Source: Amycolatopsis sp. DSM 110486 (GTDB lineage Bacteria; Actinomycetota; Actinomycetes; Mycobacteriales; Pseudonocardiaceae). Taken from it: DNA of 64,000 nucleotides. Position 1 is the first letter of the stretch. Each line of letters starts with the position of its first letter. Positions 16,988 to 26,788 of this stretch are shown one piece after another. The stretch covers positions 4,045,001 to 4,109,000 of the forward strand of contig NZ_CP080519.1 of assembly GCF_019468465.1 (NCBI RefSeq), read 5' to 3'. Both the position numbers and the translations under genes were made by a program. Below the pieces are notes generated by a model. It worked only from the letters and a program-made list of their open reading frames with translations, had not been told where the DNA came from and did no database searches.

Positions 16988-17443
16988 CTACGGCCGGGGC
17001 TGGGCGGGTCGGTCGAGCTTGGCTTCCGGCGGAACCTCACCGGACACGACGATGGCGCCCTGCAGCCCGCGACCCTCGTCGTTGCCGGCCGGCGAGCCGT
17101 ACCAGTAGCAGCCCGGACCGTCCAGCTCGAGCGTCGCGCTGCCCTTCGAGTGGTTCAGCAGACCGATGAACTGCCGGTCGCCGTTGCTGGGCAGCAGGCA
17201 GGCGTGGGTGTTCTTGTCGTCGTTGATGATCGTCAGTTCGAGGATGCCGGCGTGCGGCATGATCAGCACCCCCGGCTCCCACGCCATCGCGTCCTCCGGG
17301 ATCCGGATGGTCCCTTCCATCGTCCCGTCGGGACGCTCGGTCGCCTTGGCGATCGTGCCGGTGCCGAGCACGGCACCGATGGTTGCCTTGTTCTGTCCGC
17401 TGAGCTCGGCCAAGAGATCTTCACGATCCTGGGTAGCCGTCAT
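16988..17443 (-). CDS. Cupredoxin-like PQQ-associated protein
   Basis: A 151-residue protein, first gene of the dehydrogenase operon, with a GAGGAGGTGA ribosome binding site. The C-terminal two thirds resemble a cupredoxin beta sandwich (ELTIINDD, then H in NTHACLLP, then GPGCYWYGSP). The loop that should carry Cys-x-His-x-Met copper ligands has Cys but Asn, Asp and Leu elsewhere (CYWYGSPAGNDEGRGLQG). A type 1 copper site is therefore doubtful. No signal peptide is present. It resembles the family I remember as 'MSMEG_3727 PQQ-associated protein', found next to PQQ dehydrogenases in actinobacteria. It may be a partner subunit or electron acceptor of the dehydrogenase. Confidence 0.8.
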   Translation of the reverse strand: MTATQDREDLLAELSGQNKATIGAVLGTGTIAKATERPDGTMEGTIRIPEDAMAWEPGVLIMPHAGILELTIINDDKNTHACLLPSNGDRQFIGLLNHSKGSATLELDGPGCYWYGSPAGNDEGRGLQGAIVVSGEVPPEAKLDRPAQPRP

Positions 17444-17802
17444 CGGACTTCACCTCCTCGTCAGCAAAAATAAATCTTCTGACAGATTTCGCGGATACAC
17501 TTCACCTACACGAAAGCGCCGGCTCGTCGGCGGCGAGATCGCGTAATTTCTCAAGTGCCACACCACAATTGGCTCTGCGCGGCGGTTACAGGCGTTGGCC
17601 GGTTCCGAATTCCGCTTCGACCCGAGCGCTGATTTCCGAGCCTGTAACGAGTTTGAACTCTACCTCCGCGCAAGGGATTCCGATATGCGTCACCACAGAT
17701 CGGCCAGACTCCGCCGTTCTCCCGACGAGAGGTACCGTTCGTGCACTGCGCCAACGGTGTTCTGGGGCAAGGAAAACCTTGTCAAGCCCACGAACGGGGT
17801 CA
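17444..17802. other. Intergenic region holding the PQQ-dehydrogenase operon promoter
   Basis: No supported gene. On the minus strand it carries the promoter region of the PQQ-associated/dehydrogenase operon and the 3' end region of the LytTR regulator. The minus-strand 9-mer CCGCGAAAT (17486-17494) matches part of the candidate operator of pqqA. Confidence 0.45.
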
Positions 17803-19197
17803 TCAGATCTCCAGCGCTCGGCGCACCGCGGGGGTGTTCCGCCGGGAAACCGGCACCATCGTTTTCGCCTGGTCGTCCATGACGAGGAACAACTCGCCCT
17901 TGTACCGGCGCTCGACTTCCCTGATGCGACTGAGGTTCACCACGTACTGGCGGTGCACGCGCAGGAAACCGGAATCGCCCAACTCGGTCTCGAGCTTGTC
18001 GAGGCCCGGCGAGGCGGATCGCAATCGTCCCTGGTCGGTGGACAGCCACACGTCACTGCCGTCCGATTGTGCGAATGAGACCTCGGGGAGCCGCAGCAGG
18101 ACCATGCGGTTCTCGCGCGTCGCGACCATTCGGTGCGGTTGCGCGCGAAGGGGACTGTCGCCTCCGGCCCGAGGTAGCGGATCGCCTTCGGACACTCCGA
18201 ACGAGACCAGGGTGCCGACCAGGTGCCCGGACAGGAATACCGGCCGGATGCTGATCGAGGTCGGTTCGCTGGAGAGGCGGGTGAAGATCTGCGTCGAACC
18301 GGTCCAGTCACGGTTGCGGGCGGCCTGCTTGGCGGCGTACCGGGTGGCCCGGATGAACTCCGGCAGCTCCGGCTTCCACCGCACCGAAGGATCGGGCGCC
18401 GGCGTGGAGCCCGGGATACCGAGGAGCACGCCCGCGGTGTCGTCGGCGAGCACGACCCGGCCCGCGGGATCCACGGCAGCGAGCGCCGCGATCGAGCGTG
18501 ACCTGGCGTGGTTGAAGGCGGCCATCAGTTCGGCACCGTCGTCCTGGGCGCGCTGGCGCAGGATGCGCTGCGTCATCGTGGCGGCGTTGCCGAGCCAGGC
18601 ACCCGTCGCCGCGGGGGGCTCGCTGCGCCAGCACGAGATGTTGAGGACCGCGACCGGTTCCCTGGTCACGACGTCGCGGACCGCCACACCCGCGCAGGTC
18701 CAGTCGTGGAAAGCCTGGCACCAGTGCTCCGCACCGCGGATCAGCACGGGGGTGTAGGACATCAGCGCGGTACCCATGCCGTTCGTGCCGGTCGCGCCCT
18801 CCGCCCAGCAGAACCACGGCGCCAGGTTGGCCTCGGCGGCGACGGTGCGCGTCGCCTGGTCGCCCCACTGGGCCAGGACGCGGCCGGAGGCGTCGGTGAT
18901 GGTCACGATGCCGCCGATGCTGCTGACCTCACGGGCCAGCGAGGCGGCGCGGAAGCCGAGCTCGGCGATCACGACGTCGTGCTCCAGCGCGTGGTCGACC
19001 TCGGCGACGGCTACGGGGGCTTCGGTGAGGTACGGGTCGACCCGGTACTGGTCCCGGCACCGCTGCCAGGAAATCGCTATCTCGGGCCGCACGCCACGCA
19101 GGTCGTCCTCGCCTCGCACGAACCGCTCCCACGCTCCGTGCACCGTGGCGTCACCGCAGCTGCGAGAGGTCGGGTCGAGCCGGCGTACCTGTGTCAT
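17803..19197 (-). CDS. GAF-LytTR transcriptional regulator (copy 1)
   Basis: A 464-residue regulator. The N-terminal half is like that of AcoR/MimR-type activators (GVRPEIAISWQRC, then a GAF domain with FCWAEGATGTNGMGTAL and EHWCQAFHDWTCAGVAVRD). There is no AAA+ sigma-54 domain. The C-terminus is a LytTR DNA-binding domain (GFLRVHRQYVVNLSRIREVE, ELFLVMDD, PVSRR). It starts at ATG 19197 and is divergent from its paralog at 19851. Position next to the PQQ dehydrogenase operon and in front of rpe/hps suggests a sensor of an alcohol, aldehyde or other small ligand controlling C1 genes. The ligand is unknown. Confidence 0.9.
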   Translation of the reverse strand: MTQVRRLDPTSRSCGDATVHGAWERFVRGEDDLRGVRPEIAISWQRCRDQYRVDPYLTEAPVAVAEVDHALEHDVVIAELGFRAASLAREVSSIGGIVTITDASGRVLAQWGDQATRTVAAEANLAPWFCWAEGATGTNGMGTALMSYTPVLIRGAEHWCQAFHDWTCAGVAVRDVVTREPVAVLNISCWRSEPPAATGAWLGNAATMTQRILRQRAQDDGAELMAAFNHARSRSIAALAAVDPAGRVVLADDTAGVLLGIPGSTPAPDPSVRWKPELPEFIRATRYAAKQAARNRDWTGSTQIFTRLSSEPTSISIRPVFLSGHLVGTLVSFGVSEGDPLPRAGGDSPLRAQPHRMVATRENRMVLLRLPEVSFAQSDGSDVWLSTDQGRLRSASPGLDKLETELGDSGFLRVHRQYVVNLSRIREVERRYKGELFLVMDDQAKTMVPVSRRNTPAVRRALEI

Positions 19198-19850
19198 CTG
19201 AGACCGCCTTTGGTCTGGTGCCACCCCGGACGGCACCCCAGCGCCGGGGTGCCGATGACCGCTCGGGTGCATCCCGACGTATCGGGCCGCACCGCGTAGC
19301 TTCGCCGCCGTCGCAAGCTAAACTCTCCGCTGATTAGAGGGCAAGCCGACTGTGCTGACTGTGGGCGGAAGACCAACGAACGGTCGCGCGGCGGCGATTA
19401 TCGGTTGTCATCCGCCCATCAACGGTCACCCGGTATCGGCTTCGATGATCGTCGTTCCGTATTTGGAACAAGATCATTTGTGGTCCACTGCCTGTTGGTG
19501 AACGGCGTCTTTTGTTGTGGCTTTCCACAAAAGCCCTCGACGGGGCCGCCGGAAGCAGGGTTTTCCGTTCTGACCAGGGGGAACCACAGGGGCGGCCCCG
19601 CTGACTCCGCCAGATGATGTTGTGCCATAAGGTGTTTTCCTGTTGCCGACGCTGCCCGTTTTGGCGGTTGTTCCGCCGGGTTGCGTCGTTGATCCGGCGG
19701 CGCCGAGCTGGTCATGTTATGTCTACAGCTATGTGGCTGAACGACGCGAAGCTGTCTTGAAATGCTTGCGGCAGCGAGTTAGTTTGTAACTTCCGTCACT
19801 GCCCGGTGGTCCCCTCTGACCCCGGCGTGCCTGGCGACAAGGAGGTCGCG
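19198..19850. other. Long intergenic region between the two GAF-LytTR genes
   Basis: 650 bases, relatively AT-rich, without a supported gene. It contains a GC-rich inverted repeat (CGGGGCCGCC at 19541-19550 and GGCGGCCCCG at 19591-19600, 40-base loop). An imperfect palindrome centred near 19522 (TTGTTGTGG, then CCACAAAAG) is also present. Both regulators are transcribed away from it, so it must hold two promoters and may host operators or a small RNA. No specific RNA could be identified. Confidence 0.5.
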
Positions 19851-21299
19851 ATGACCGGGAGAGTGCCGCCGCTGGCGATCGGGCCGAGCAGGCCGAGCGG
19901 ACGTGACCAGGTGACGGGTGGCTCCCTGGTGACCACTTCGTCGAGAGAAGTGGCTCGCGCCTGGGAAAGTTTTGCCGGGGGCGAAGACATCGAAACGGGC
20001 GTCCGGCCTGAGATCCTCGCGTCCTGGTACCGCTGCCGCGATCGGTACGAGGTGGATCGGAGGTTGGACGTCGCTCCGGGAGCGCTGGGCGACGACTCCC
20101 CGCGTATCGACAACGGCGTCATCTTCACCGCGCTCGGCGGCCTCGGTGCGATGGCCGGTCAGGAAGTGGAAGAGGATGGCGCCGTCGTCACCGTCACGGA
20201 CGGGGACGGGCGAGTCCTGGGGGCCTGGGGTGATCCCTCCGCGCAGCGGCGGGCCGAGCTGCACAACCTCGCTCCGTGGTCGTCGTGGTCGGAGGAGTGC
20301 ACCGGCACGAACGGGATGGGGACCTCGCTCGAGGTGTCCGGCCCGGTCACGGTGACCGGGCCGGAGCACTGGTGCGAAGCCTTCCACCAATGGGCCTGCG
20401 CGGGCATTTCCATCCGTGACGTGGTGACCGGCGCGCCGGTCGCGTCGATCAACATCTCGCGGTGGAACGCTTCGCTGTCCAAGCTCGTGCCGTCGTGGCT
20501 GACAACAGCAGTCTCGTGCGTCGAACAGGAGATTTACCGGCGTGCCGTCTACGAGGCGGACAAGGTGATCTCCGAGTTCAACAAGAAGTGTGCCCAGGCC
20601 AATGGTCCGTTCATGGCGATGGACCGGGGTGGAAACGTGATCACCGCGAACGAGGCCGCCGTCGCGTTGCTCGGGTTGGCCGGCGAAACCACCATCGTCG
20701 CGGGCGCGATCGAGCCGGCGCAACGCTGGATGCCGGATATCTCAGGGCTTCCTGAGGTGGTGCGGTGGGCCAAGGAACGGGCACAGGGCAGTACACAATG
20801 GAGCGGCTACGCGTACCTGCCGGTGAGCCCGGGGGAGGAAGCGACTCCGGTGACCATGCGGCCCGTTGTCGACTCGAACCACGTGGTGGGCATGCTGTGC
20901 GTGTTCGGCGTGCAAGAGGGCGAGCCGTACGAGAGCACTTCGGAATCGGACGTCGGCCCGCTGCCCCGGCGCGTGATCGGGATGCGCAACGACCGTCTGG
21001 TTCTGCTTGCCCCGTCTGAGATCCGCTACGCCGAGGCGGACCGGAACATCGTCTGGCTGGTCACGGAACGGGGGAGGATCCAAGCCGCGACTCGTGGCCT
21101 GGAAAACGTCGAGCGCTTACTGACGCCCTACGGGTTCAGCCGGGTGCACCGGCGTTTTCTGGTCAATCTCCGCCGGGTGGCGGAACTGGAGCGGGGGATC
21201 AAGGGTGAGCTCTTCCTGATCATGGATTCCCGCTCCCACGAGTTCGTTCCCGTGTCGCGACGCCACGCGCCGGAGCTGCGGCGGTTGCTCGGCGTCTGA
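19851..21299 (+). CDS. GAF-LytTR transcriptional regulator (copy 2)
   Basis: A 482-residue paralog of the regulator at 17803, with the same architecture: GVRPEILASWYRC, a GAF domain (WSSWSEECTGTNGMGTSL and EHWCEAFHQWACAGISIRD), and a C-terminal LytTR domain (GFSRVHRRFLVNLRRVAELE, ELFLIMDS, PVSRRHAPELRRLL). It has a strong AAGGAGG site before ATG 19851. The GAF loops differ from copy 1 (CTGTNG versus ATGTNG), so the two may sense different ligands. It is co-oriented with hps and separated from it only by the convergent rpe gene. Control of the RuMP genes is plausible but unproven. Confidence 0.9.
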   Translation: MTGRVPPLAIGPSRPSGRDQVTGGSLVTTSSREVARAWESFAGGEDIETGVRPEILASWYRCRDRYEVDRRLDVAPGALGDDSPRIDNGVIFTALGGLGAMAGQEVEEDGAVVTVTDGDGRVLGAWGDPSAQRRAELHNLAPWSSWSEECTGTNGMGTSLEVSGPVTVTGPEHWCEAFHQWACAGISIRDVVTGAPVASINISRWNASLSKLVPSWLTTAVSCVEQEIYRRAVYEADKVISEFNKKCAQANGPFMAMDRGGNVITANEAAVALLGLAGETTIVAGAIEPAQRWMPDISGLPEVVRWAKERAQGSTQWSGYAYLPVSPGEEATPVTMRPVVDSNHVVGMLCVFGVQEGEPYESTSESDVGPLPRRVIGMRNDRLVLLAPSEIRYAEADRNIVWLVTERGRIQAATRGLENVERLLTPYGFSRVHRRFLVNLRRVAELERGIKGELFLIMDSRSHEFVPVSRRHAPELRRLLGV

Positions 21300-21324
21300 C
21301 CGAAACCGGTCCGCGCCAAGGGAA

Positions 21325-22020
21325 TCACCGCTGGGCGCGGGCGGAGAGGGCCTGTGCCTGGCGGCGCAGGCCCTCCACGGCGTGCGCCGGATCGTCGGCG
21401 GCGTAGACGGCCGAGCCGGCGACGAAGCAGTCGACGCCGGCCTCGGCGGCCTGTTCGATCGTGTCGGTGTTGATGCCGCCGTCGATCTCCACGACCAGGT
21501 TCAGGTGGCCGGTGTCGACCATCCTGCGCGCCTTGCGGACCTTGTCGAGCACGTCCGCGATGAACTTCTGGCCGCCGAACCCGGGCTCCACGGACATCAC
21601 CAGCAGGGTGTCGTAGTGCTTGAGCACGTCGACGTACGGTTCCAGGGGTGTGTTCGGCTTGATCGCCAGCCCCGCCTTCGAACCCGCGGCGCGCAAGTCC
21701 TTCGCGAGCTTGACCGGATCGTCGGCGGCTTCGACGTGCACGGTCACGTTGTAGGAACCCGCTTCCGCGTAACCGATCGCCCAGTGATCCGGGTTCTCGA
21801 TCATCAGGTGGCAGTCCAGCGGTAGGTCCGTGGTGGCCAGCAACGACTGCACGACCGGCAGGCCCAGGGTCAGGTTCGGCACGAAGTGCGCGTCCATCAC
21901 GTCCACGTGCAGCCAGTCCGCTCCGCGGCCTGGTTTTCCTTGCACGGCAGCGACTTCGTCGGCGAGCCGGGCGAAGTCGGCGGAGAGGATGGACGGCGCG
22001 ATCAAGGGCTGGTTCGACAC
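21325..22020 (-). CDS. rpe: Ribulose-phosphate 3-epimerase
   Basis: A 231-residue TIM-barrel epimerase converting xylulose 5-phosphate to ribulose 5-phosphate. Hallmarks are [48 protein letters not shown] and VEIDGGIN with the metal-binding His/Asp residues. It is transcribed divergently from hps. Together with hps, tkt and rpiB it completes pentose regeneration in the RuMP cycle. Confidence 0.96.
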   Translation of the reverse strand: MSNQPLIAPSILSADFARLADEVAAVQGKPGRGADWLHVDVMDAHFVPNLTLGLPVVQSLLATTDLPLDCHLMIENPDHWAIGYAEAGSYNVTVHVEAADDPVKLAKDLRAAGSKAGLAIKPNTPLEPYVDVLKHYDTLLVMSVEPGFGGQKFIADVLDKVRKARRMVDTGHLNLVVEIDGGINTDTIEQAAEAGVDCFVAGSAVYAADDPAHAVEGLRRQAQALSARAQR

Positions 22021-22043
22021 GCCGTCAAGCGTAAAGCAGCGTG

Positions 22044-22168
22044 GGTCGATGGGTGGGTATTTGTTGTGCGCATTGGGGGATTGTGTTTTTGCATGTGGTG
22101 GAGTGTTGCCGGTTTTCGGGTGGGTGAGGATTGTTGTGGGGGCTATCGGTTGGTTGGTCGGCGGGTTC
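22044..22168. repeat. 125-bp inverted repeat, right copy (hps leader)
   Basis: Identical, in inverted orientation, to bases 1-125. It lies between the divergent rpe and hps genes and ends 28 bases before the hps start, so it includes the hps promoter region. Perfect identity over this length, with no obvious transposon ends, suggests recent duplication or gene conversion. Confidence 0.93.
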
Positions 22169-22196
22169 GCCGTCGGTGGGTTGTGAGGAGATCGTT

Positions 22197-22826
22197 GTGC
22201 GGTTGCAGGTGGCGTTGGATGTGTTGGATCTGCCGGCGGCGTTGACGTTGGCGAATCAGGTGGCTGAGCATGTGGACATTTTGGAGTTGGGGACGCCGTT
22301 GGTGAAGTCGGCGGGGATCGCGGCGGTGAGTGCGATCAAGGCGGCTCATCCGGACAAGCTGGTGTTCGTGGATTTGAAGACCGCGGATGCGGGTGAGCTG
22401 GAAGCGGCGCTGGCGTTCGAGGCGGGCGCGGACCTGGTGACGGTGATGGGTGCGGCTGATGACGACACTGTGCGCGGTGCGGTGGCGGCGGGTCGTAAGT
22501 ACGGCAAGCAGGTCGTGGCGGACATGATCACGGTGGTGGAGGGCCGGGTCGCGCGGATCCGGGAGGTCTCGAAGCTGGGTGTGTCCTTTGTGGAGATCCA
22601 CGCCGGTCTGGACGAGCAGGCCCGCCCCGGTTACACGATCGACACCCTGCTGGAAGACGGCCGCCTCGCGGGTGTGCCGTTCTCGATCGCGGGCGGGATC
22701 AAGATCGACACCATCGCCGCGGTCCGCGAAGCCGGCGCCACGGTCGCTGTTGCGGGGGGTGCGATCTACAACGCGGCCGACCCGGGTGCCGCAGCGAAGG
22801 AACTCAAAAAGCGCGCCACCGCCTGA
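22197..22826 (+). CDS. hps: 3-hexulose-6-phosphate synthase
   Basis: A 209-residue orotidine-decarboxylase-fold enzyme that fixes formaldehyde onto ribulose 5-phosphate. Family motifs are [61 protein letters not shown] and [14 protein letters not shown] 22197 is preceded by GAGGAG (22185-22190). The first 250 bases favour G/T-ending codons (GTG, TTG, GAT) unlike the C-ending codons of the second half and of neighbouring genes, hinting at a mosaic or acquired origin. Downstream tkt and phi complete the pathway. Confidence 0.96.
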   Translation: MRLQVALDVLDLPAALTLANQVAEHVDILELGTPLVKSAGIAAVSAIKAAHPDKLVFVDLKTADAGELEAALAFEAGADLVTVMGAADDDTVRGAVAAGRKYGKQVVADMITVVEGRVARIREVSKLGVSFVEIHAGLDEQARPGYTIDTLLEDGRLAGVPFSIAGGIKIDTIAAVREAGATVAVAGGAIYNAADPGAAAKELKKRATA

Positions 22827-22837
22827 CCGAACCCACT

Positions 22838-22871
22838 CGCTGTGTGCCGGGCACCGGCTCGGCACACAGCG
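22838..22871 (+). terminator. Stem-loop between hps and tkt
   Basis: Perfect 12-bp arms CGCTGTGTGCCG (22838-22849) and CGGCACACAGCG (22860-22871), 10-base loop, followed by AAAAAGA. It probably lowers read-through from hps into tkt, allowing hps to be expressed more strongly. Confidence 0.8.
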
Positions 22872-22943
22872 AAAAAGACCCGATATCACATTTTCTAATT
22901 TGGCCGGAATGTGCCGAGTGAGAATTATCAGGAGTGCGCGTCC

Positions 22944-25073
22944 ATGGCAGCAAACGGATCGATCTCCCGTTCCCGCGCGATCGAATCAGCCGAAGAGCTT
23001 GTTCGCTTGACCACCAAGCGACTCCCCGAAGACTGGACCGAGTTGGACCGGCGTGCGGTGGACACCGCCCGCGTGCTGGCGGCGGACGCGGTCGAGCACT
23101 GCGGGAGCGGGCACCCCGGCACGGCCATGAGCCTCGCGCCCGTCGCCTACGCGCTGTTCCAGCGGGTCATGCGGCACGACCCCGCCGACGCGCAGTGGCT
23201 CGGCCGGGACCGGTTCGTGCTGTCGGCCGGGCATTCGAGCCTCACCCTGTACATCCAGCTGTTCCTCTCCGGCTACGGCCTGGAGCTCGACGACCTGAAG
23301 GCCCTGCGCAAGTGGGGTTCGCTGACCCCTGGTCACCCCGAGTACGGGCACACCAAGGGCGTGGAGACCACCACCGGCCCGCTGGGCCAGGGCCTGGCCA
23401 CCGCGGTCGGGATGGCCATGGCCGCCCGCCGCGAGCGTGGCCTGTTCGACCCGGACGCCGAGCCGGGCAAGAGCCCGTTCGACCACCAGGTCTACGTGAT
23501 CGCCTCGGACGGCGACATCGAGGAGGGCGTCACCTCGGAGGCTTCGTCGCTGGCCGGCACGCAGCAGCTCGGCAACCTCACGGTGATCTACGACAGCAAC
23601 GAGATCTCCATCGAGGACGACACCCGCATCGCGCTGTCCGAAGACACCGCCAAGCGCTACGAAGCGTATGGCTGGCACGTCGTCACGGTCTACGGCGGTG
23701 AGGACGTGACCGGGATCCTGGCGGCGATCGAGCAGGCCAAGGCCGAGACTGCCCGCCCGACCCTGATCGTGCTGCGCACCGTGATCGGGTACCCGGCCCC
23801 GACCAAGATGAACACCGGCAAGGCGCACGGTGCCGCGCTGGGCGCAGACGAGCTCGCCGCGGTCAAGCGCGCCGTGGGCCTGGACCCGAAGCAGAGCTTC
23901 CAGGTCGACGACGACGTGCTGCGCCACACCCGTGAGGTGGCCGAGCGCGGGCGGGCCGACCACGAGAAGTGGCAGCTGGAGTTCGACGCCTGGGCGAAGA
24001 GCAACCCGCAGCAAAAGGCGCTGCTCGACCGCATCAGCAGGCGCGCGCTGCCGGCCAGGTGGGCCGACGATCTGCCCACCTGGCAGCCCGACGCCAAGGG
24101 CGTCGCCACCCGCAAGGCGTCGGCCGCGGTACTGGCCAAGCTCGGCGCGGTGCTGCCGGAACTCTGGGGTGGGTCGGCGGACCTGGCCGAGAGCAACAAC
24201 ACCACGATCAAGGGCGCTGACTCCTTCGGCCCGGTCGAGATCTCCACCAACGCCTGGCAGGCCAACCCCTACGGTCGCACGCTGCACTTCGGTATCCGCG
24301 AGCACGCGATGGGTTCGATCCTCAACGGCATCGCGCTGCACGGCGGAACCCGCCCGTACGGCGGTACCTTCCTCATCTTCAGCGACTACATGCGCCCGGC
24401 GGTGCGCCTGGCCGCGCTGATGCGGCTGCCCGTCATCTACGTGTGGACGCACGACTCGATCGGCCTCGGCGAGGACGGCCCGACGCACCAGCCCGTCGAG
24501 CAGCTGGCGTCCCTGCGCGCCATCCCCGGGATGTCGGTGGTCCGCCCGGCCGACGCGAACGAGACCGCGTACGCCTGGAAGGCCGTGCTGGAGGACACCG
24601 CCGGCCCGGCCGGGCTGGCGCTGAGCCGCCAGGACCTGCCGACGCTGGAGGGCACCTCCGCCGAGGGGGTGGCCCGCGGCGGTTACGTCCTCGCCGAGGC
24701 TTCCACGGGGCGGCCCGAGGTGCTGCTGGTCGGTACTGGTTCCGAGGTGCAGCTGGCCGTGGCGGCCAGGGAGGTGCTCGAGGCCGAAGGGGTGCCCACC
24801 CGCGTCGTGTCGGTGCCGTGCGTGGAGTGGTTCGACCGGCAGGACCGGTCCTACCGGGACAAGGTGCTGCCCCCGTCGGTGCGCGCGCGGGTGGTCGTCG
24901 AAGCCGGTATCGCGCAGCCGTGGCACCGGTTCGCCGGCGACGCGGGAGAAATCGTGTCACTGGAGCACTTCGGTGCTTCGGCCGACTTCAAGACCCTGTT
25001 CAGCCAGTTCGGCATCACCACCGAGGCCGTGGTCGAAGCGGCCCGGCGGAGCGTGCGCGCCGCGCGGCCGTGA
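22944..25073 (+). CDS. tkt: Transketolase
   Basis: A 709-residue thiamine-diphosphate enzyme moving two-carbon units between sugar phosphates. Visible are [29 protein letters not shown], the ThDP motif starting at SDGDIEEG, and in the pyrimidine domain [14 protein letters not shown] and [20 protein letters not shown]. The ATG at 22944 follows AGGAG; an upstream ATG at 22911 in the same frame lacks a site. It is 37 bases before phi. In RuMP metabolism it regenerates ribulose 5-phosphate precursors. Confidence 0.97.
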   Translation: MAANGSISRSRAIESAEELVRLTTKRLPEDWTELDRRAVDTARVLAADAVEHCGSGHPGTAMSLAPVAYALFQRVMRHDPADAQWLGRDRFVLSAGHSSLTLYIQLFLSGYGLELDDLKALRKWGSLTPGHPEYGHTKGVETTTGPLGQGLATAVGMAMAARRERGLFDPDAEPGKSPFDHQVYVIASDGDIEEGVTSEASSLAGTQQLGNLTVIYDSNEISIEDDTRIALSEDTAKRYEAYGWHVVTVYGGEDVTGILAAIEQAKAETARPTLIVLRTVIGYPAPTKMNTGKAHGAALGADELAAVKRAVGLDPKQSFQVDDDVLRHTREVAERGRADHEKWQLEFDAWAKSNPQQKALLDRISRRALPARWADDLPTWQPDAKGVATRKASAAVLAKLGAVLPELWGGSADLAESNNTTIKGADSFGPVEISTNAWQANPYGRTLHFGIREHAMGSILNGIALHGGTRPYGGTFLIFSDYMRPAVRLAALMRLPVIYVWTHDSIGLGEDGPTHQPVEQLASLRAIPGMSVVRPADANETAYAWKAVLEDTAGPAGLALSRQDLPTLEGTSAEGVARGGYVLAEASTGRPEVLLVGTGSEVQLAVAAREVLEAEGVPTRVVSVPCVEWFDRQDRSYRDKVLPPSVRARVVVEAGIAQPWHRFAGDAGEIVSLEHFGASADFKTLFSQFGITTEAVVEAARRSVRAARP

Positions 25074-25110
25074 ATTCGTTGTCCTACTTGAGTTGTGGAG
25101 GAAGATCTCG

Positions 25111-25698
25111 GTGACGCACTCGATTTCGAAGAAGCTCGACACCGGCCTGTTCGTGGACGCAACGCGAGCTGTCATCGGCGAAGTCGACCGGGTGAGCGCG
25201 GGGGTGCAATCCCCGTCCTGGATCCGGGCCGGCGCGTTGTTGCTCAAGGCTCCGGCCGTGTTCACGATCGGCACCGGGCGCAGCGGGCTGGCTCTGCAGA
25301 TGGCCGCGATGCGGTTCATGCACCTCGGACTCCCCACCCACGTCGTCGGAGAGGTGACCGCGCCGGCGATCGGCGCGCGCGACGTCCTCGTGGCGGCGTC
25401 GGGCTCGGGGACCACGGCGCGCGTGGTGCGGGCCGCTCAGACCGCCCGTGACCAGGGCGCGGACGTGATCGCGCTGACCACGGCGGCGGAGTCACCGCTG
25501 GCCAAGACCGCGACCGAAGTGCTGATCATCCCGGCCGCGGACAAGCAGGACTTCGACGGTGCCGCCTCCGTGCAGTACGCCGGCAGCTTGTTCGAGCAGT
25601 CGGTGCTGCTGACCACCGACGCACTGTTCCACGCGTTGTGGAAGACCAGCGGGAGCCAGGCCCGCGAACTGTGGCGGCTGCACGCGAATCTCGAGTGA
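25111..25698 (+). CDS. phi: 6-phospho-3-hexuloisomerase
   Basis: A 195-residue SIS-domain isomerase converting hexulose 6-phosphate to fructose 6-phosphate, the second RuMP step. The SIS core (FTIGTGRSGLALQMAAMRFMH, then VAASGSGTTARVV) and the C-terminal FDGAASVQYAGSLFEQSVLLTTDALFHAL region match the family, including the catalytic Glu/His zone. GTG 25111 follows GGAGGAAG. Unlike some organisms, it is not fused to hps and is separated from it by tkt. Confidence 0.95.
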   Translation: MTHSISKKLDTGLFVDATRAVIGEVDRVSAGVQSPSWIRAGALLLKAPAVFTIGTGRSGLALQMAAMRFMHLGLPTHVVGEVTAPAIGARDVLVAASGSGTTARVVRAAQTARDQGADVIALTTAAESPLAKTATEVLIIPAADKQDFDGAASVQYAGSLFEQSVLLTTDALFHALWKTSGSQARELWRLHANLE

Positions 25699-25759
25699 CC
25701 GCAACGCAGGTGCCGCGATCTCACTGTCCTGATGCTACAGACGAGAAGAGGAGTTCGAG

Positions 25760-26728
25760 ATGCAGTATCAGACTGAGGTCGAAGCGCGGACTTGCGTTGA
25801 CATCCACACTTTGGAGGCGGTGGCGCTGGCCGCCACCTGCCGCGCCGCGGTGGCCAGCTACGCCTGGGTGGGCCGGCACGACCAGAAAGGCGCCGACGCG
25901 GCCGCGACCGCAGCGATGCGGGCGGCGCTGGCCGACGCGCCCGGGCGCGGGACCGTCGTCATCGGGGAGGGCGAGAAGGACGACGCCCCCATGTTGTTCA
26001 ACGGTGAGGTCGTGGGCAACGGTCACGGCCCGGACTTCGACATCGCCGTCGACCCCCTTGAGGGAACGTCGTTCTGCGCGAAGGACCTGCCCGGTGCGCT
26101 GGCCACGATCGCGTTCGGCGAACCGGGCACGCTGTGGTCACCCGGGCCCGGGTTCTACATGGACAAGATCGTGGTGCCCGCCGCGGCGAAGGACGTCATC
26201 GATCTCGACGATCCCGCCGAGGTGACCTTGGCCAACGTCGCCAAGGCGCTCGGCAAGCAGGTCAGCGAGCTGCGCGTGGTCATCATGGACAAGCCGCGGC
26301 ACAAGGACCTGATCGCCCGGGTGGTGCGGGCCGGCGCTGCCGTGCAGACCCCGGCGGGCGGCGACGTCGGGGGCAGCCTCGCGGTGCTCCTGCCGACGCT
26401 CGATGTCGACCTGCTCATCGGAGTCGGCGGCACGCCCGAGGGAGTGCTGACCGCCGCCGCGGTCCGGGCACTGGGCGGCGGGATGCTGGGCCGCCTGGCC
26501 CCGCAACGCGCCGACGAAGCGGACGCCATCCGCGCCGCGGGCATGTCCCTCGACCGCGTTTACGAGTGTGCCGAGCTCGTCACCGGCGACGCGTTTTTCG
26601 TCGCCACCGGCGTCAACGGCGGGCCGCTGGTCGGGCGGCCGCGCACCGGTGCCGGGGCGACGATCACCGAATCGCTCCTGATTTCCCGGGGCCAGGTTCG
26701 CCACGTAACACACACCACCTTCGACTGA
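25760..26728 (+). CDS. glpX: Class II fructose-1,6/sedoheptulose-1,7-bisphosphatase
   Basis: A 322-residue GlpX with an intact active site: VVIGEGEKDDAPML, DIAVDPLEGT, VGGTPEGV and FFVATGVNGG. It hydrolyses fructose 1,6-bisphosphate, and GlpX enzymes of methylotrophic bacilli also act on sedoheptulose 1,7-bisphosphate. No transaldolase gene is present among the clustered RuMP genes, so the sedoheptulose-bisphosphatase role is likely here. It sits between phi and pfk, which fits that role. The AAGAGGAG site precedes ATG 25760. Compare the degenerate paralog at 8777. Confidence 0.95.
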   Translation: MQYQTEVEARTCVDIHTLEAVALAATCRAAVASYAWVGRHDQKGADAAATAAMRAALADAPGRGTVVIGEGEKDDAPMLFNGEVVGNGHGPDFDIAVDPLEGTSFCAKDLPGALATIAFGEPGTLWSPGPGFYMDKIVVPAAAKDVIDLDDPAEVTLANVAKALGKQVSELRVVIMDKPRHKDLIARVVRAGAAVQTPAGGDVGGSLAVLLPTLDVDLLIGVGGTPEGVLTAAAVRALGGGMLGRLAPQRADEADAIRAAGMSLDRVYECAELVTGDAFFVATGVNGGPLVGRPRTGAGATITESLLISRGQVRHVTHTTFD

Positions 26729-26788
26729 CTTCCCGGCTGGTTCGCGCTCAACGCGAACCCCGTTGACCATCGAGATCAAGGAGACACG

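Noticed and set aside
15205..17169. 654-residue plus-strand open frame
   Set aside because: Antisense to the PQQ dehydrogenase, with Val/Gly/Arg-rich composition and no recognisable domain.
19405..19617. 70-residue open frame between the LytTR genes
   Set aside because: It has no ribosome binding site and no hydrophobic or domain pattern, and the GC-rich inverted repeat crosses its 3' end.
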